Made by a program: the position numbers and the translations under genes. Shown here one piece after another: positions 9,002-18,300 of a stretch of DNA of 64,000 nt. Numbering within the stretch: the first letter of the stretch is position 1; each line of letters begins with the position of its first letter. Origin of the DNA: Natronospirales bacterium (lineage in GTDB: Bacteria > Pseudomonadota > Gammaproteobacteria > Natronospirales > REEB76); contig JAJYUH010000002.1 of assembly GCA_021792635.1 (NCBI GenBank), positions 124,001-188,000 on the forward strand, in the 5' to 3' direction. The notes beneath the pieces are model-generated. The model searched no databases, was not told the origin of the DNA, and worked only from the letters and a program-made list of their open reading frames with translations.

Positions 9002-9878
9002 TGTAAGCTATCCGCTCTATACTCAAATTCTCGAACAGTTCACGCACAGATGGACTCAATAACGCTTTTAATTCCTTATCATGCCGAGTACTTCCCTTGA
9101 TCGCGGGCAGGGAAGACGTGGCGGGATGAAAATATATCTCATTTATTCCGTGTGGCAGGTGATTCACGATGTTAATGAGAGTTTCTTCGTTCATTCTGCC
9201 GGTTTCGCTTAATCCGAACAGAAAGTCATTGTGTGCGATATTGGCAGAAGCCAGTTTAGTGCGCAGCAATGCTACCCATGGAGCGATGAATAGAGACCAG
9301 GCGATGTTCTTTATTGCATGGCGGGTTGAAATGCGACAGGTAACCCTCAGTGGCTCATATGGCAGTCTGATAGCGCGCATGCCATAGTCAGGGCCGATGC
9401 GGATGAGCATATCGAGTATGGTGGGATGCAGATGAAAGTGTTTATGCACGTTAACATGATCTAAGGTCAGACCAAGGCCCCTGAACGAATCGAACTGAGC
9501 ACGAATCTCGATTTCGAGCTGACGGCGTACCCGCTGCAGGAAAAAGAATCGAAACCCTGCTTGTACCATGCCGGTGGGTAAGTACCCATTGGCATCAATC
9601 AAGTCAGGAATTATCTCGGATCGAGAGGTAGGCCAGCCATCACTCAGGACGAGATGAAGCCCCACTCGCAGAGCCGGCATATTTTTGGCACGCTGTACCG
9701 CATCGGCTGTGGCAGGAGCTCCAACCATCAGGCTGGCTGATGTCAGTATACCGTATAGGTGAGCTTGTTCCACGGCCTCATTGACGGGTAGCGTCGAACC
9801 AAAATCATCCGCTGTCAGAATGACCCGGGTGGGTTTGGGTTTACTCGCCACTGTTCGCCTGTGATCGACGGTAAGCAA
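8988..9878 (-). CDS. hpnK: HpnK, YdjC-family hopanoid deacetylase
   Basis: YdjC/ChbG-family carbohydrate deacetylase of 296 residues. Metal-binding signatures are LTADDFG near residue 22 and the HVNVHKHFHLHP run near 138. In Burkholderia-type pathways HpnK removes the acetyl group from the N-acetylglucosamine that HpnI attaches to bacteriohopanetetrol. The start is TTG 9878 with a GAGGA about 10 bases upstream; GTG 9851 is possible but lacks such a site. It sits between hpnJ and hpnN in one minus-strand run. Confidence 0.88.
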   Translation of the reverse strand: MLTVDHRRTVASKPKPTRVILTADDFGSTLPVNEAVEQAHLYGILTSASLMVGAPATADAVQRAKNMPALRVGLHLVLSDGWPTSRSEIIPDLIDANGYLPTGMVQAGFRFFFLQRVRRQLEIEIRAQFDSFRGLGLTLDHVNVHKHFHLHPTILDMLIRIGPDYGMRAIRLPYEPLRVTCRISTRHAIKNIAWSLFIAPWVALLRTKLASANIAHNDFLFGLSETGRMNEETLINIVNHLPHGINEIYFHPATSSLPAIKGSTRHDKELKALLSPSVRELFENLSIERIAYNDIA

Positions 9879-9937
9879 GGTATGCCCATCCTCGCCGGTA
9901 TCAAACGAATTTCAAAACTTGCCGGTATGACACGACA

Positions 9938-11365
9938 CTAGAATGAGGTTTGGCGCTGGCGTAAGAAGTGGGCGAACTCAAGTCCCTCACGTAAGCGGCG
10001 CTTTACCATCTCAGGGCTTTTTATCATTTCCAGCACCAGTTCGGTTATCTTGCCGGGCCGGAAGTAGAATTGTTTGTAGAACGTTGTTAAAGAATTGAAA
10101 ATTTCGGTGTGATCCAAGTCAGGGTAGCTGAGTGGAATCAATTGGAAACCGTTATCATTGACAAGATTATCCTGGTTGATTTTTGTTAGCCAACCATTCT
10201 CAATCGCTTCACGATAAAGCCGCGTGCCGGGGTAAGGGGCGGCAAGTGAGATCTGTATGGTGTGAGGGTTGATTTCCTGGGCAAAACGTATGGTTTCCTG
10301 AATGGTCTCCCTTGTTTCTCCGGGTAACCCCAGAATGAAGGTGCCATGAATAGTTATTCCAAGATCACGACAATCCCGAGTGAACCGGCGCGCGATATCG
10401 AGCCGCAGACCTTTCTTTATGTTATACAAGATCTGTTGATTGCCGGACTCGTAACCAACCAGTAAAAGCCTCAGACCGTTGTCGCGCATGACCTTTAAGG
10501 TTTCATACGGTACGTTGGCCTTGGCATTACACGACCAAGTGACCCCTAATTTGCCAAGTCCCCGCGCGATTTGTTCCACGCGTGGTTTAAAATCCGTAAA
10601 GGTATCGTCATCGAAGAAAATTTCCTTAACCTGAGGAAAACCATGCTGTATATATTTCACTTCTTCAATGACATGCTCAGGGCTACGTACACGGTAGCGG
10701 TGCCCGCCCACAGTCTGTGGCCATAGACAGAATGTGCATTTGGAGCGGCAGCCGCGTCCTGTGTAGAAGGATATATAAGGATGTTTTAGGTATCCAATAA
10801 AATAATTTTCAATAGTAAGGTCACGTTTGTAAATCTCTGAAACAAAAGGTAACTCATCCATGTTCTCAATCATGGTGCGGCCAATATTATTAATGACTTT
10901 GCCAGATTTGTCTTTGTAACTGATTCCGGCTGTTTTACTGAGTTCCCCGCCTTCCGCAATCTCTTTGATTGTATAGTCAAATTCCTCGCGAGCCACGAAG
11001 TCTATTGCCGTTGTGGCCAGCAGAGAAGCGCCGGGTTCCACGGCTACCTTCGCCCCCACCATGCCAATGAGCAACCTGGGATTTTCCTCCTTCAGTATTT
11101 CGGCGCATTTTACGTCCGCCAGGAAGGAGGGGGAGCTGGTATGCATGATTACCAGGTCATATTGTTTAGCAAGCGGCCTGATGTCCTGGATACTGAGCCC
11201 ATCGGCTGGCGCATCTATGAGCTTGCTGTCGCGGATCATGGCTGCTGGTTGAGCAAGCCATGTGGGATACCAGAATGATCGTATTTCACGCCTCGCTTGG
11301 TAACGAGACCCGGCGCCGCCGTCAAAACCGTCATAAGAGGGCGGGTGCAAAAAAAGGGTTCTCAT
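9938..11365 (-). CDS. hpnJ: HpnJ, radical SAM hopanoid-modifying enzyme
   Basis: B12-binding-type radical SAM protein of 475 residues. A cobalamin-like domain occupies about residues 1-170, and the 4Fe-4S cluster motif is Cys206-xxx-Cys210-xx-Cys213. HpnJ is the radical SAM enzyme implicated in contracting the attached glucosamine to form the cyclitol ether of bacteriohopanetetrol. ATG 11365 overlaps the hpnI TGA as ATGA and has GGAGA just upstream, so I reject the longer frame inside hpnI. Neighbours hpnI and hpnK complete the three-enzyme set. Confidence 0.9.
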   Translation of the reverse strand: MRTLFLHPPSYDGFDGGAGSRYQARREIRSFWYPTWLAQPAAMIRDSKLIDAPADGLSIQDIRPLAKQYDLVIMHTSSPSFLADVKCAEILKEENPRLLIGMVGAKVAVEPGASLLATTAIDFVAREEFDYTIKEIAEGGELSKTAGISYKDKSGKVINNIGRTMIENMDELPFVSEIYKRDLTIENYFIGYLKHPYISFYTGRGCRSKCTFCLWPQTVGGHRYRVRSPEHVIEEVKYIQHGFPQVKEIFFDDDTFTDFKPRVEQIARGLGKLGVTWSCNAKANVPYETLKVMRDNGLRLLLVGYESGNQQILYNIKKGLRLDIARRFTRDCRDLGITIHGTFILGLPGETRETIQETIRFAQEINPHTIQISLAAPYPGTRLYREAIENGWLTKINQDNLVNDNGFQLIPLSYPDLDHTEIFNSLTTFYKQFYFRPGKITELVLEMIKSPEMVKRRLREGLEFAHFLRQRQTSF

Positions 11366-12534
11366 GGAGAATCTCCAGATCGTATTTCTGCTGAACCATC
11401 CGCGCGCAGGGACAAGCGCTGTTCCCGCCAGCGAACCACATGGCGGCCAAAGCTGGCACACCATTCGATAAAGGTCAGGGTATCACGTAAGGGGATTAGC
11501 CGCCATGATAAAGGATTAGTCGTATTGGATGTCCGTTCAACCATGAAATGTTGCATAAGTCGCAATAATAGTGAGGCAGTCAGCAGTAGCAGCGAGAGGA
11601 GGCTCCCTCCTGTCAGGAGAACGCCAAAAGCCGTGATGAGAAGAGAATGGGTGATCAGGGAGAAAATATACCCGATGGGGCGCAGATTGCGGATCGTACG
11701 GGACCAGCGTATTTCGCGGTTCCAGAGTGCACACAGATCTTGGTCAGGTACCGTTGTTCTCACGATGTAGCCGGAAAGCTCCGTTCTCAATCCGCACCCA
11801 CGAGTTAGTTCACCGAGTCTGTAGTCATCTGCCAGGGAGTTTAAAGTGGCTTCAAATCCTCCTATTGCAATCAGCGTTTCGCGTCGTAGAGCAATCGTAG
11901 CACCAAAGGCAAATGTGCGGAATCCGAATGCACGCGCAACGAGTACGGAAGGAAAGAACCAATCATTTATGAAGAGCGCGCCAAGTTGCGACCAAATCCC
12001 GTTGATCGGAATACCGGCATAAAGACATGTCACTATACCGATATCCGTGTTTCCCAGGGGAGCAACCAGATTCTCTAGATAGTCAGGATCTACCACGATA
12101 TCGCTGTCAGCAAGAACCAGCCAATCATGCTTGGCGCTGGGCAGCATATTCAGCAGGTTGCATACTTTCAGATTGCTGCCGATGGCAACGCTGCCAATTA
12201 CCACCGTCATGTTCACATTCGGGAACTCCCGACGCAGATGTTCGACTACGGCAAGCGCCGGATCGTCTGGTTCCCGCACGCCAAACACAATTTGATAGCA
12301 CGGGTATTTTTGTAGGCAAAAGGAACGGAGGTTCTCGTAAAGGTAAGGCTCTTCACCGCACAGAGGTTTCAGGATGCTGACAGGGCGTGGAATGGCAGGC
12401 CTCGCTGGTTTGCGGTAGCGCCAGAGTGCGATAACGCTGAGAGCCACTATTTGGTAAATGACTGCCACGCCGCCGAGGGTGTAGCCGATGATCGCTGGGA
12501 TCCCGGTGCTAGAAAACGTCAGCATGCTTCTCAT
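11362..12534 (-). CDS. hpnI: HpnI, hopanoid glycosyltransferase
   Basis: GT2-type glycosyltransferase of 390 residues with an N-terminal membrane helix, the GT-A fold start RPVSILKPLCGEEP near residue 45, LADSDIVVDP near 140 as the DxD site and QDLCALWNREIRWSR near 270. C-terminal hydrophobic segments tether it to the membrane. It resembles ceramide glucosyltransferase-like HpnI, which transfers N-acetylglucosamine to bacteriohopanetetrol. It is the first gene of the minus-strand hpn run and is divergent from hpnA; the 211-base gap must hold both promoters, but I see no clear boxes. Confidence 0.88.
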   Translation of the reverse strand: MRSMLTFSSTGIPAIIGYTLGGVAVIYQIVALSVIALWRYRKPARPAIPRPVSILKPLCGEEPYLYENLRSFCLQKYPCYQIVFGVREPDDPALAVVEHLRREFPNVNMTVVIGSVAIGSNLKVCNLLNMLPSAKHDWLVLADSDIVVDPDYLENLVAPLGNTDIGIVTCLYAGIPINGIWSQLGALFINDWFFPSVLVARAFGFRTFAFGATIALRRETLIAIGGFEATLNSLADDYRLGELTRGCGLRTELSGYIVRTTVPDQDLCALWNREIRWSRTIRNLRPIGYIFSLITHSLLITAFGVLLTGGSLLSLLLLTASLLLRLMQHFMVERTSNTTNPLSWRLIPLRDTLTFIEWCASFGRHVVRWREQRLSLRADGSAEIRSGDSP

Positions 12535-12745
12535 CCATCATGAAATCGCAGATCCAAACGCAGTAGATGCTCCTGATATGGATTTACAGGTAGGGCAAAA
12601 CAGGTGGTTTGGATGATTAGGAGTCAATAATGCCGTACGGTGCGGTGACCCAGTGTGAAATCCAGTGATCGTAGTATAAACTGAATAATCGTGCGGGCGC
12701 ATATTTCAGTAAAGGCACCCGGCACCTGCTTGTGAAGGATGACAG

Positions 12746-13747
12746 ATGAAAATACTCCTTACCGGTGGGACCGGTTTTGTAGGTTCAGCAGTTTTACGCA
12801 GACTGCTTCTAGCCGGTCATCAAGTGAGAATTCTTGTAAGGCAAACGAGTAACCGGCGTAATGTGGAAGGACTGGATGTGGATATCGCAATAGGGGATTT
12901 GCGTGATCCAGCCTCGCTGGCATCTGCCATTAGAGGGTGTACTGCATTATTTCATGTTGCAGCCAACTACCGCCTTTGGGCAGCCGATGTTGCGGAATTG
13001 TACCGTGATAATGTGGAAGGTACGCGAAATATCATGCTTGCAGCCGGCCGGGAGGGCGTTGACCGTGTTGTATACACGAGCAGTGTAGCTACTTTGGGAC
13101 TGAATAAAGATGGTTCGCCTGCAAATGAAGACACCGCTGCGGTGCTGGATGACATGATCGGACATTATAAGCGCTCAAAATATCTGGCTGAAATCGAAGT
13201 CAGACGCCTTGCTTTGGAAGAAGTGGTTCCTGTCATTATTGTCAACCCCTCGGCTCCGGTCGGGCCGCGTGATATAAAACCGACACCGACTGGGCGGATG
13301 ATCCTGGATGTAGCTTCTGGCAATATGCCTGCCTACGTAGATACCGGATTGAATATCGTGCATGTAGATGACGTGGCCGAAGGGCATTTGTTGGCATACC
13401 TGCACGGAAAGATTGGCGACCGTTATATACTGGGTGGAACAAATCTGACTCTTAAAGAGATATTTTCTCAAGTATGCAGAATCAGCGGGAATCGAGCGCC
13501 AAGAATCCGTTTGCCTCACAACCTGCTGCTGCCGATAGGCTATACGGTCGAGGCTTGGAGTCGTCTGACGGGACAGGAGCCCAGGATCACGGTTGATGGC
13601 ATACGACTTGCCAGGAAGAAAATGTTCTTTGCAACAGATAAGGCTGCCCGGGAGCTCAATTACCGGCCTCGTCCGGTTACCGTGGCATTCCAGGATGCCG
13701 TTCGATGGTTTAGAGAGAATAACTATTTAAAGCGGGGGCCGGGTTAA
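12746..13747 (+). CDS. hpnA: HpnA, hopanoid-associated NAD(P)-dependent sugar epimerase/reductase
   Basis: Extended short-chain dehydrogenase/reductase of 333 residues. The dinucleotide-binding GGTGFVGSAV begins at residue 7. The YxxxK pair is in HYKRSKYLAE near residue 145, followed by NPSAPVGPRD. HpnA is a regular member of hopanoid clusters; its exact substrate is unresolved, with a role in side-chain sugar handling inferred. AAGGA lies about 6 bases before the ATG. A weak hairpin with eight Ts follows at 13854. Confidence 0.88.
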   Translation: MKILLTGGTGFVGSAVLRRLLLAGHQVRILVRQTSNRRNVEGLDVDIAIGDLRDPASLASAIRGCTALFHVAANYRLWAADVAELYRDNVEGTRNIMLAAGREGVDRVVYTSSVATLGLNKDGSPANEDTAAVLDDMIGHYKRSKYLAEIEVRRLALEEVVPVIIVNPSAPVGPRDIKPTPTGRMILDVASGNMPAYVDTGLNIVHVDDVAEGHLLAYLHGKIGDRYILGGTNLTLKEIFSQVCRISGNRAPRIRLPHNLLLPIGYTVEAWSRLTGQEPRITVDGIRLARKKMFFATDKAARELNYRPRPVTVAFQDAVRWFRENNYLKRGPG

Positions 13748-14127
13748 ATCCAGAAGATTCGGTCTCTCCCACCAGTATTCGGTATGCACATTACGGCTTG
13801 AATCGCCACAGGAGGCAATATTTAGGTATATTTGGGAATTATTTGGGTAGATACCTGCCTAAACTGCAGGGATTTTTTTTGGTGGCCCTTGCGTGGATGG
13901 CGGCAACCGCTTGTCTTCAGACGAAGTACGAAGGGGGGCGGCGAAATGGGTGAAGTCCATGAGCCTGGTTCTGGAATCTGTAATGACATTGCTAAATACG
14001 GCATTTTGGCTTTCAGCCGTCTTTGAGACGGCGAATTCATTCGCCCATCCGCCTTGCAGGCGGGGATGGTTGGGTCAGCGCTTATGTGGAAACCGGCTTC
14101 CGGGTCAATAGAGAAGTGCGTCCATTT
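13748..14127 (+). other. 380-base leader between hpnA and squalene synthase
   Basis: No gene is supported here. Besides the terminator candidate at 13854-13880, there are two successive hairpins just upstream of the next start. The first is a perfect 7-bp stem GCCGTCT / AGACGGC with a TTG loop at 14016-14032. The second is a longer imperfect stem at 14044-14069 built on CCGCC / GGCGG. They may form a regulatory 5' leader for squalene synthase or be remnants of small palindromic repeats. Confidence 0.45.
13854..13880 (+). terminator. Candidate terminator after hpnA
   Basis: A short GC stem, CCTGC / GCAGG (13854-13858 and 13866-13870), with a 7-nt loop is followed by GA and eight Ts ending at 13880. 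The stem is only 5 bp, so termination may be partial and some read-through into squalene synthase is possible. Confidence 0.5.
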
Positions 14128-15228
14128 ATGTCAATGTCAGACCAAGTATCCAACGACGATTTAAAAAGCAATGCTGACGCTTATCAAGAAGCGATGTTGT
14201 CCAGGGTGTCGCGGACGTTTGCTTTGACTATACCCCAGTTGCCGGCGGTCCTGCGACGCATTGTCGGGAATGCGTATCTGTTGTGCCGGATAGCGGACAC
14301 TATAGAAGATGAGGTCACACTTACGCGTGAGCAAAAACGCGGCTTTCATAATCAGTTCATGTCAATTGTATCAGGCAGAGAGGAGGCGGGACAATTCGCA
14401 TCGGCAATCTATCCGTTGTTGTCTGAGCACACACTCGCAGCAGAACGTGAGCTCGTGCGGAATGCACCGCGCGTGGTTAACCTGACACATCAATTTAGCA
14501 AGGAACAGCGGATTGTGATTGAGAGATGTTTGAATATCATGTGTCAAGGCATGCCGGAGTTTCAGTATCATACCGGCCTCGGCGGTCTGAAAGACATGAG
14601 GCAGCTGGATCGCTATTGTTATTACGTAGCAGGAGTGGTCGGGGAAATGCTGACAGACCTATTTTGTATTTATTCACCGGAAATCAAAAAATGTCGTACC
14701 TCCCTAATGCCGTTGTCGATCTCGTTCGGGCAAGGGCTCCAAATGACAAATATCCTCAAAGATCTGTGGGAAGATCGGGCAAATGAGGTATGCTGGTTGC
14801 CGTATGAACTATTCCTGAAAGAAGAGTGCGATCTGCATACGCTTACTTCGGGAGGCTATAACAAGGGGTTTGACCTCGGTCTGGAGAGGATGATAGCTAT
14901 TGCTCATACTCATCTCCACAATGCACTTGCTTATACCTTGCTGATACCAAGCCAGGAGGTCGGCATTCGCCGCTTTTGTCTCTGGGCGATAGGGTTTGCC
15001 GTGTTGTCGCTGCGCAAGCTGCGGAATACCCCGGGGTTTTCTTCGAGCCAACAAGTTAAGATTTCACGGCGTTCGGTTAAAATCGTCATGATGATGGCAA
15101 ATACTGCGGTTCGTAATGACGTCATACTCAAATTGTTGTTCCGATGGTCTACCCACGGTCTGCCGTCGGGCTCTCTGGACCCAGACTGGGCGCCTTGGGA
15201 AATCATGGATGTTTCGAGCCGGGATTAA
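14128..15228 (+). CDS. Squalene synthase, single-enzyme eukaryote-like type
   Basis: Farnesyl-diphosphate farnesyltransferase: condenses two FPP to presqualene diphosphate and reduces it to squalene. The 366-residue protein has both Asp-rich motifs, DTIED at residues 57-61 and DLWED at 212-216, and the central YCYYVAGVVGEMLTDLF signature near 163-179. This pattern resembles single-polypeptide squalene synthases rather than the HpnC/HpnD pair, and no hpnC, hpnD or hpnE is present in the window. ATG 14128 is chosen because homology begins soon after; ATG 14134 is possible. It directly precedes the cyclase. A C-terminal membrane helix is not obvious. Confidence 0.88.
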   Translation: MSMSDQVSNDDLKSNADAYQEAMLSRVSRTFALTIPQLPAVLRRIVGNAYLLCRIADTIEDEVTLTREQKRGFHNQFMSIVSGREEAGQFASAIYPLLSEHTLAAERELVRNAPRVVNLTHQFSKEQRIVIERCLNIMCQGMPEFQYHTGLGGLKDMRQLDRYCYYVAGVVGEMLTDLFCIYSPEIKKCRTSLMPLSISFGQGLQMTNILKDLWEDRANEVCWLPYELFLKEECDLHTLTSGGYNKGFDLGLERMIAIAHTHLHNALAYTLLIPSQEVGIRRFCLWAIGFAVLSLRKLRNTPGFSSSQQVKISRRSVKIVMMMANTAVRNDVILKLLFRWSTHGLPSGSLDPDWAPWEIMDVSSRD

Positions 15229-15251
15229 GGTCACTTGGAGCAACTTTTCGG

Positions 15252-17213
15252 ATGCATAAACGCCTGCCGCTTTCAGAAGTACGTGATCACGGCGATGGAA
15301 CACAGATACAAATTAAGGACACCGACGGGGGAGTTTCTCTGGAGGCAGCGATTGAGGTCGCGCGCCTTGCGCTACTAAAGATACAGCATCCGGATGGTCA
15401 CTGGTGTTTCGAGTTGGAAGCGGACTGTACGATTCCATCTGAATACATCTTGATGATGCATTACATGGATGAAATTGACTCCAGCTTGCAGTCGAAGTTG
15501 GCCGCTTATTTGCGTGCCCACCAAGCAAGCCACGGAGGATGGCCTCTGTACAGCGGTGGGACCTTCAATATCAGTTGTTCCGTCAAGGCTTATTATGCCT
15601 TAAAGCTCGCCGGCAACTCTCCTGGTGAGCCACACATGGTACGCGCCCGTGAAGCGATTCTTGCCGCAGGAGGGGCGGCACGGGCCAATGTATTCACACG
15701 GATAACCTTGGCGTTCTTCCGCCAAATACCCTGGCGTGGCGTCCCTTTCATGCCTATCGAAATCATGTTGTTTCCGCGTTGGTTTCCATTCTATTTGGAT
15801 AAAGTTTCCTACTGGTCACGCACTGTGATGGTGCCCCTTTTAATTCTATGTAATTCGAGGGCGCGGGCAAAGAATCCTCAGAATATTGATATACGGGAAT
15901 TATTTGTCATACCGCCCGAGAAGGAGCGTCATTATTTTGAATCCCGCTCGCGCATTAATCGCATATTTTTGCTATTAGACAAGATCGGACGGGTGTGCGA
16001 CCCGCTGTTCCCGCGGTGGGTACGGCGGCGAGCCTTCCGAAGAGCGGAAGAGTGGTTTATCGAACGACTGAACGGCGAGGATGGTCTTGGGGCAATTTTC
16101 CCCGCTATGGTCAATGCGTATGAAGCACTGGCATCGCTGGGATATGGGCCGGATCATCCGTATTGTGTACAATCCAGAACTGCTCTGAAAAAACTTTTGG
16201 TTGTGGGCGAGACCTCGGCTTACTGTCAGCCTTGCATGTCCCCAGTCTGGGATACGGCATTGGCTGTGATGGCCTTGCAAGAAACTGATGGCTGCCTCAG
16301 TGAGCCCGCAACACAGGCTTTGGACTGGCTCAGAGACCGCCAGATAAGCAATGCAGTAGGCGACTGGCGGAGAGCCAGACCTGAGGTACCAGCCGGAGGA
16401 TGGGCATTTCAATATTCCAATCCTTATTACCCTGACCTGGATGACACGTCAGTGATCGCCTGGGCCATGGATCGGGCTGGTGCACCAGCTAGATATGGCA
16501 CATGCATTGCACGAGCTGCAGCATGGTTATGCGGTATGCAGTGTCGTAATGGTGGTTTTGCCTCGTTTGATGTGGACAATACACACTACTATTTGAATGA
16601 GATTCCATTTGCTGATCACGGCGCCCTGCTGGATCCGCCGACCAGCGACGTAAGTGCGCATGTGCTCAGCTTTTTAAGCCGTCTAAAACAGCCAACCGTC
16701 CGCCCCGCAGTTGAAAAATGCCTCGCCTTTTTGCGCAGCGAGCAAGAAGAGGAAGGGGCATGGTTCGGCCGTTGGGGGACGAACTACATATATGGGACTT
16801 CTTCCGTGCTGCTTGCGCTGGAACAGGCAGGTATAGACGCTGATCAAGCATGGATACGCAAGGCAGTGACATGGCTGAAGCGCACGCAACGTCTGGATGG
16901 TGGTTGGGGGGAAGATAATCACACTTATTTTGAGCCGTCATGTGCTGGTCAGGGGTTCGCCAGTACATCATTTCAAACAGCATGGGCGCTGCTCGGCCTG
17001 ATGGCTGCGGGCCAGGGAGCATCCAAGTCAGTGCAAGGTGGCGTGGATTATTTACTTCGTACACAAGGACCAGATGGTGTGTGGCGGGATGCCGCGTTTA
17101 CTGCGCCAGGTTTCCCACGTGTCTTCTATCTCAAGTACCATGGTTATTCAATTTATTTCCCTTTGTGGGCATTAGCGCGTTATCGCAGGTTGAATGGATG
17201 CTTGGTTCATTAG
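15252..17213 (+). CDS. shc: Squalene-hopene cyclase (HpnF)
   Basis: Class II triterpene cyclase that converts squalene to hopene/hopanol at the membrane surface. It has 653 residues from ATG 15252, preceded by GGAG at 15237-15240; a longer frame inside squalene synthase is rejected. The protonating DxDD motif is Asp395-Leu-Asp397-Asp398. Several QW-type repeats are visible, such as GGWPLYSGG near residue 95, GGWAFQYSN near 382, GGFASFDVDN near 439 and DGGWGEDNHTY near 552. The gene follows squalene synthase by 23 bases and precedes hpnG, so synthesis and cyclisation look co-transcribed. Confidence 0.95.
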   Translation: MHKRLPLSEVRDHGDGTQIQIKDTDGGVSLEAAIEVARLALLKIQHPDGHWCFELEADCTIPSEYILMMHYMDEIDSSLQSKLAAYLRAHQASHGGWPLYSGGTFNISCSVKAYYALKLAGNSPGEPHMVRAREAILAAGGAARANVFTRITLAFFRQIPWRGVPFMPIEIMLFPRWFPFYLDKVSYWSRTVMVPLLILCNSRARAKNPQNIDIRELFVIPPEKERHYFESRSRINRIFLLLDKIGRVCDPLFPRWVRRRAFRRAEEWFIERLNGEDGLGAIFPAMVNAYEALASLGYGPDHPYCVQSRTALKKLLVVGETSAYCQPCMSPVWDTALAVMALQETDGCLSEPATQALDWLRDRQISNAVGDWRRARPEVPAGGWAFQYSNPYYPDLDDTSVIAWAMDRAGAPARYGTCIARAAAWLCGMQCRNGGFASFDVDNTHYYLNEIPFADHGALLDPPTSDVSAHVLSFLSRLKQPTVRPAVEKCLAFLRSEQEEEGAWFGRWGTNYIYGTSSVLLALEQAGIDADQAWIRKAVTWLKRTQRLDGGWGEDNHTYFEPSCAGQGFASTSFQTAWALLGLMAAGQGASKSVQGGVDYLLRTQGPDGVWRDAAFTAPGFPRVFYLKYHGYSIYFPLWALARYRRLNGCLVH

Positions 17214-17296
17214 CGGCGTGGCTGCAGCAACACAATCTGTAAGGTATTGTCATTGTCCATTTCTGCAAATATTTTAGTCGTCCGGATGGGTGTCTT

Positions 17297-18064
17297 ATGC
17301 CTGGTGATACATTACGTGCTTCCTGTCATCCCGGCACTACAGTTGGAGTTGTTGCGGCTTTATCGGCCGAAGGCCGTTGTTTAACAGCGCACTATACACA
17401 ACCAGGGATTATCGAGAGGCTGCCAAGCGGTACATTGCTATGGATAGCGGGGATCGGCCCGGAGCTTGCTATGTGGGCCGCTCATGCCCTGATTGACGCC
17501 CATTGCACTGCGCTCGTCTCCTGGGGCATAGCCGGGGCTTTGAATCCGGAACTTTCGCCAGGTAGTGTTGTGGTGCCCAGTCGGGTCATTACCGCTTCCG
17601 GAGCGGTCTATGCGGTCGAGCCTTCATGGCGGCAGCGCATAGTTGATATCTGTCATCGCTGGGTACCTGTTGTGGAGGGCGAACTAATTTGCTCTGACCG
17701 GGTTATCTCGACCGTTACAGATAAGACAGCATTATGGCGACACTCGGGGGCAACTGCAGTTGATATGGAAAGTGCGGCGGTGGCGGCGGTAGCGGCAGAG
17801 GCTGGGGTGCCTTTTCTGACAATACGGGCTGTGGCTGACCTCGCAGATGAAACCTTGCCGGCTTTTTTGCTGCGGTCCCTTAACCCATGGGGGCAGCCCC
17901 GGATTATGCCGCTGGCGGCGGGTTTATTACGGTGTCACTTGACCGACCTGGGCATGCTCTGGCAGTTGTCCCGGCACTTCAGGGCAGCAAGGCGGGCACT
18001 GACCGTTGTGGCAACACAATTGGGCGCGGGATTTCTCGCACCGGAACAGCATGCCGACTGTTGA
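17297..18064 (+). CDS. hpnG: HpnG, hopanoid-associated nucleoside phosphorylase/hydrolase
   Basis: Nucleoside-phosphorylase-fold protein of 255 residues (PNP/UDP superfamily). Signatures are GVVAALSAEGR near residue 17, WIAGIGPE near 50, SWGIAGALNPEL near 74 and AVDMESAAVAAVA near 154, which holds the substrate-ribose Glu. HpnG acts on adenosylhopane, the HpnH product, to release adenine on the way to ribosylhopane and bacteriohopanetetrol. No strong ribosome-binding site precedes ATG 17297. It follows the cyclase on the same strand; hpnH lies 5 kb away beyond the mevalonate genes. Confidence 0.85.
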   Translation: MPGDTLRASCHPGTTVGVVAALSAEGRCLTAHYTQPGIIERLPSGTLLWIAGIGPELAMWAAHALIDAHCTALVSWGIAGALNPELSPGSVVVPSRVITASGAVYAVEPSWRQRIVDICHRWVPVVEGELICSDRVISTVTDKTALWRHSGATAVDMESAAVAAVAAEAGVPFLTIRAVADLADETLPAFLLRSLNPWGQPRIMPLAAGLLRCHLTDLGMLWQLSRHFRAARRALTVVATQLGAGFLAPEQHADC

Positions 18065-18271
18065 TGAATGAGTAGTTAATCCTGCGACCAGAAATTTCGA
18101 GTAGTAGCGAATAGATTGCGGTAGAATGTGTTCACGGGTGCCAGTATCCTCCTGGTATTAGGCTATCACAAGGGAAATCTGATATAGGTTGGTATTTTAC
18201 ATCTAATGCGCACGTGAAAATATATTTGATTCCACGACTGGCGTATATCCAAATTGCCTGATTTCTCTGTT

Positions 18272-18281
18272 CACTCGAGTG
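18272..18281 (+). promoter_or_regulatory. Palindrome just upstream of mvaD
   Basis: CACTCGAGTG is a perfect 10-base palindrome. It is bracketed by CTGTT and AACAG arms that extend the symmetry imperfectly, about 20 bases before the mvaD ATG. It could be a regulator operator or an RNA hairpin over the initiation region. The 236-base gap between hpnG and mvaD holds no gene. Confidence 0.3.
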
Positions 18282-18300
18282 TGTAAACAGAAACAAATAT

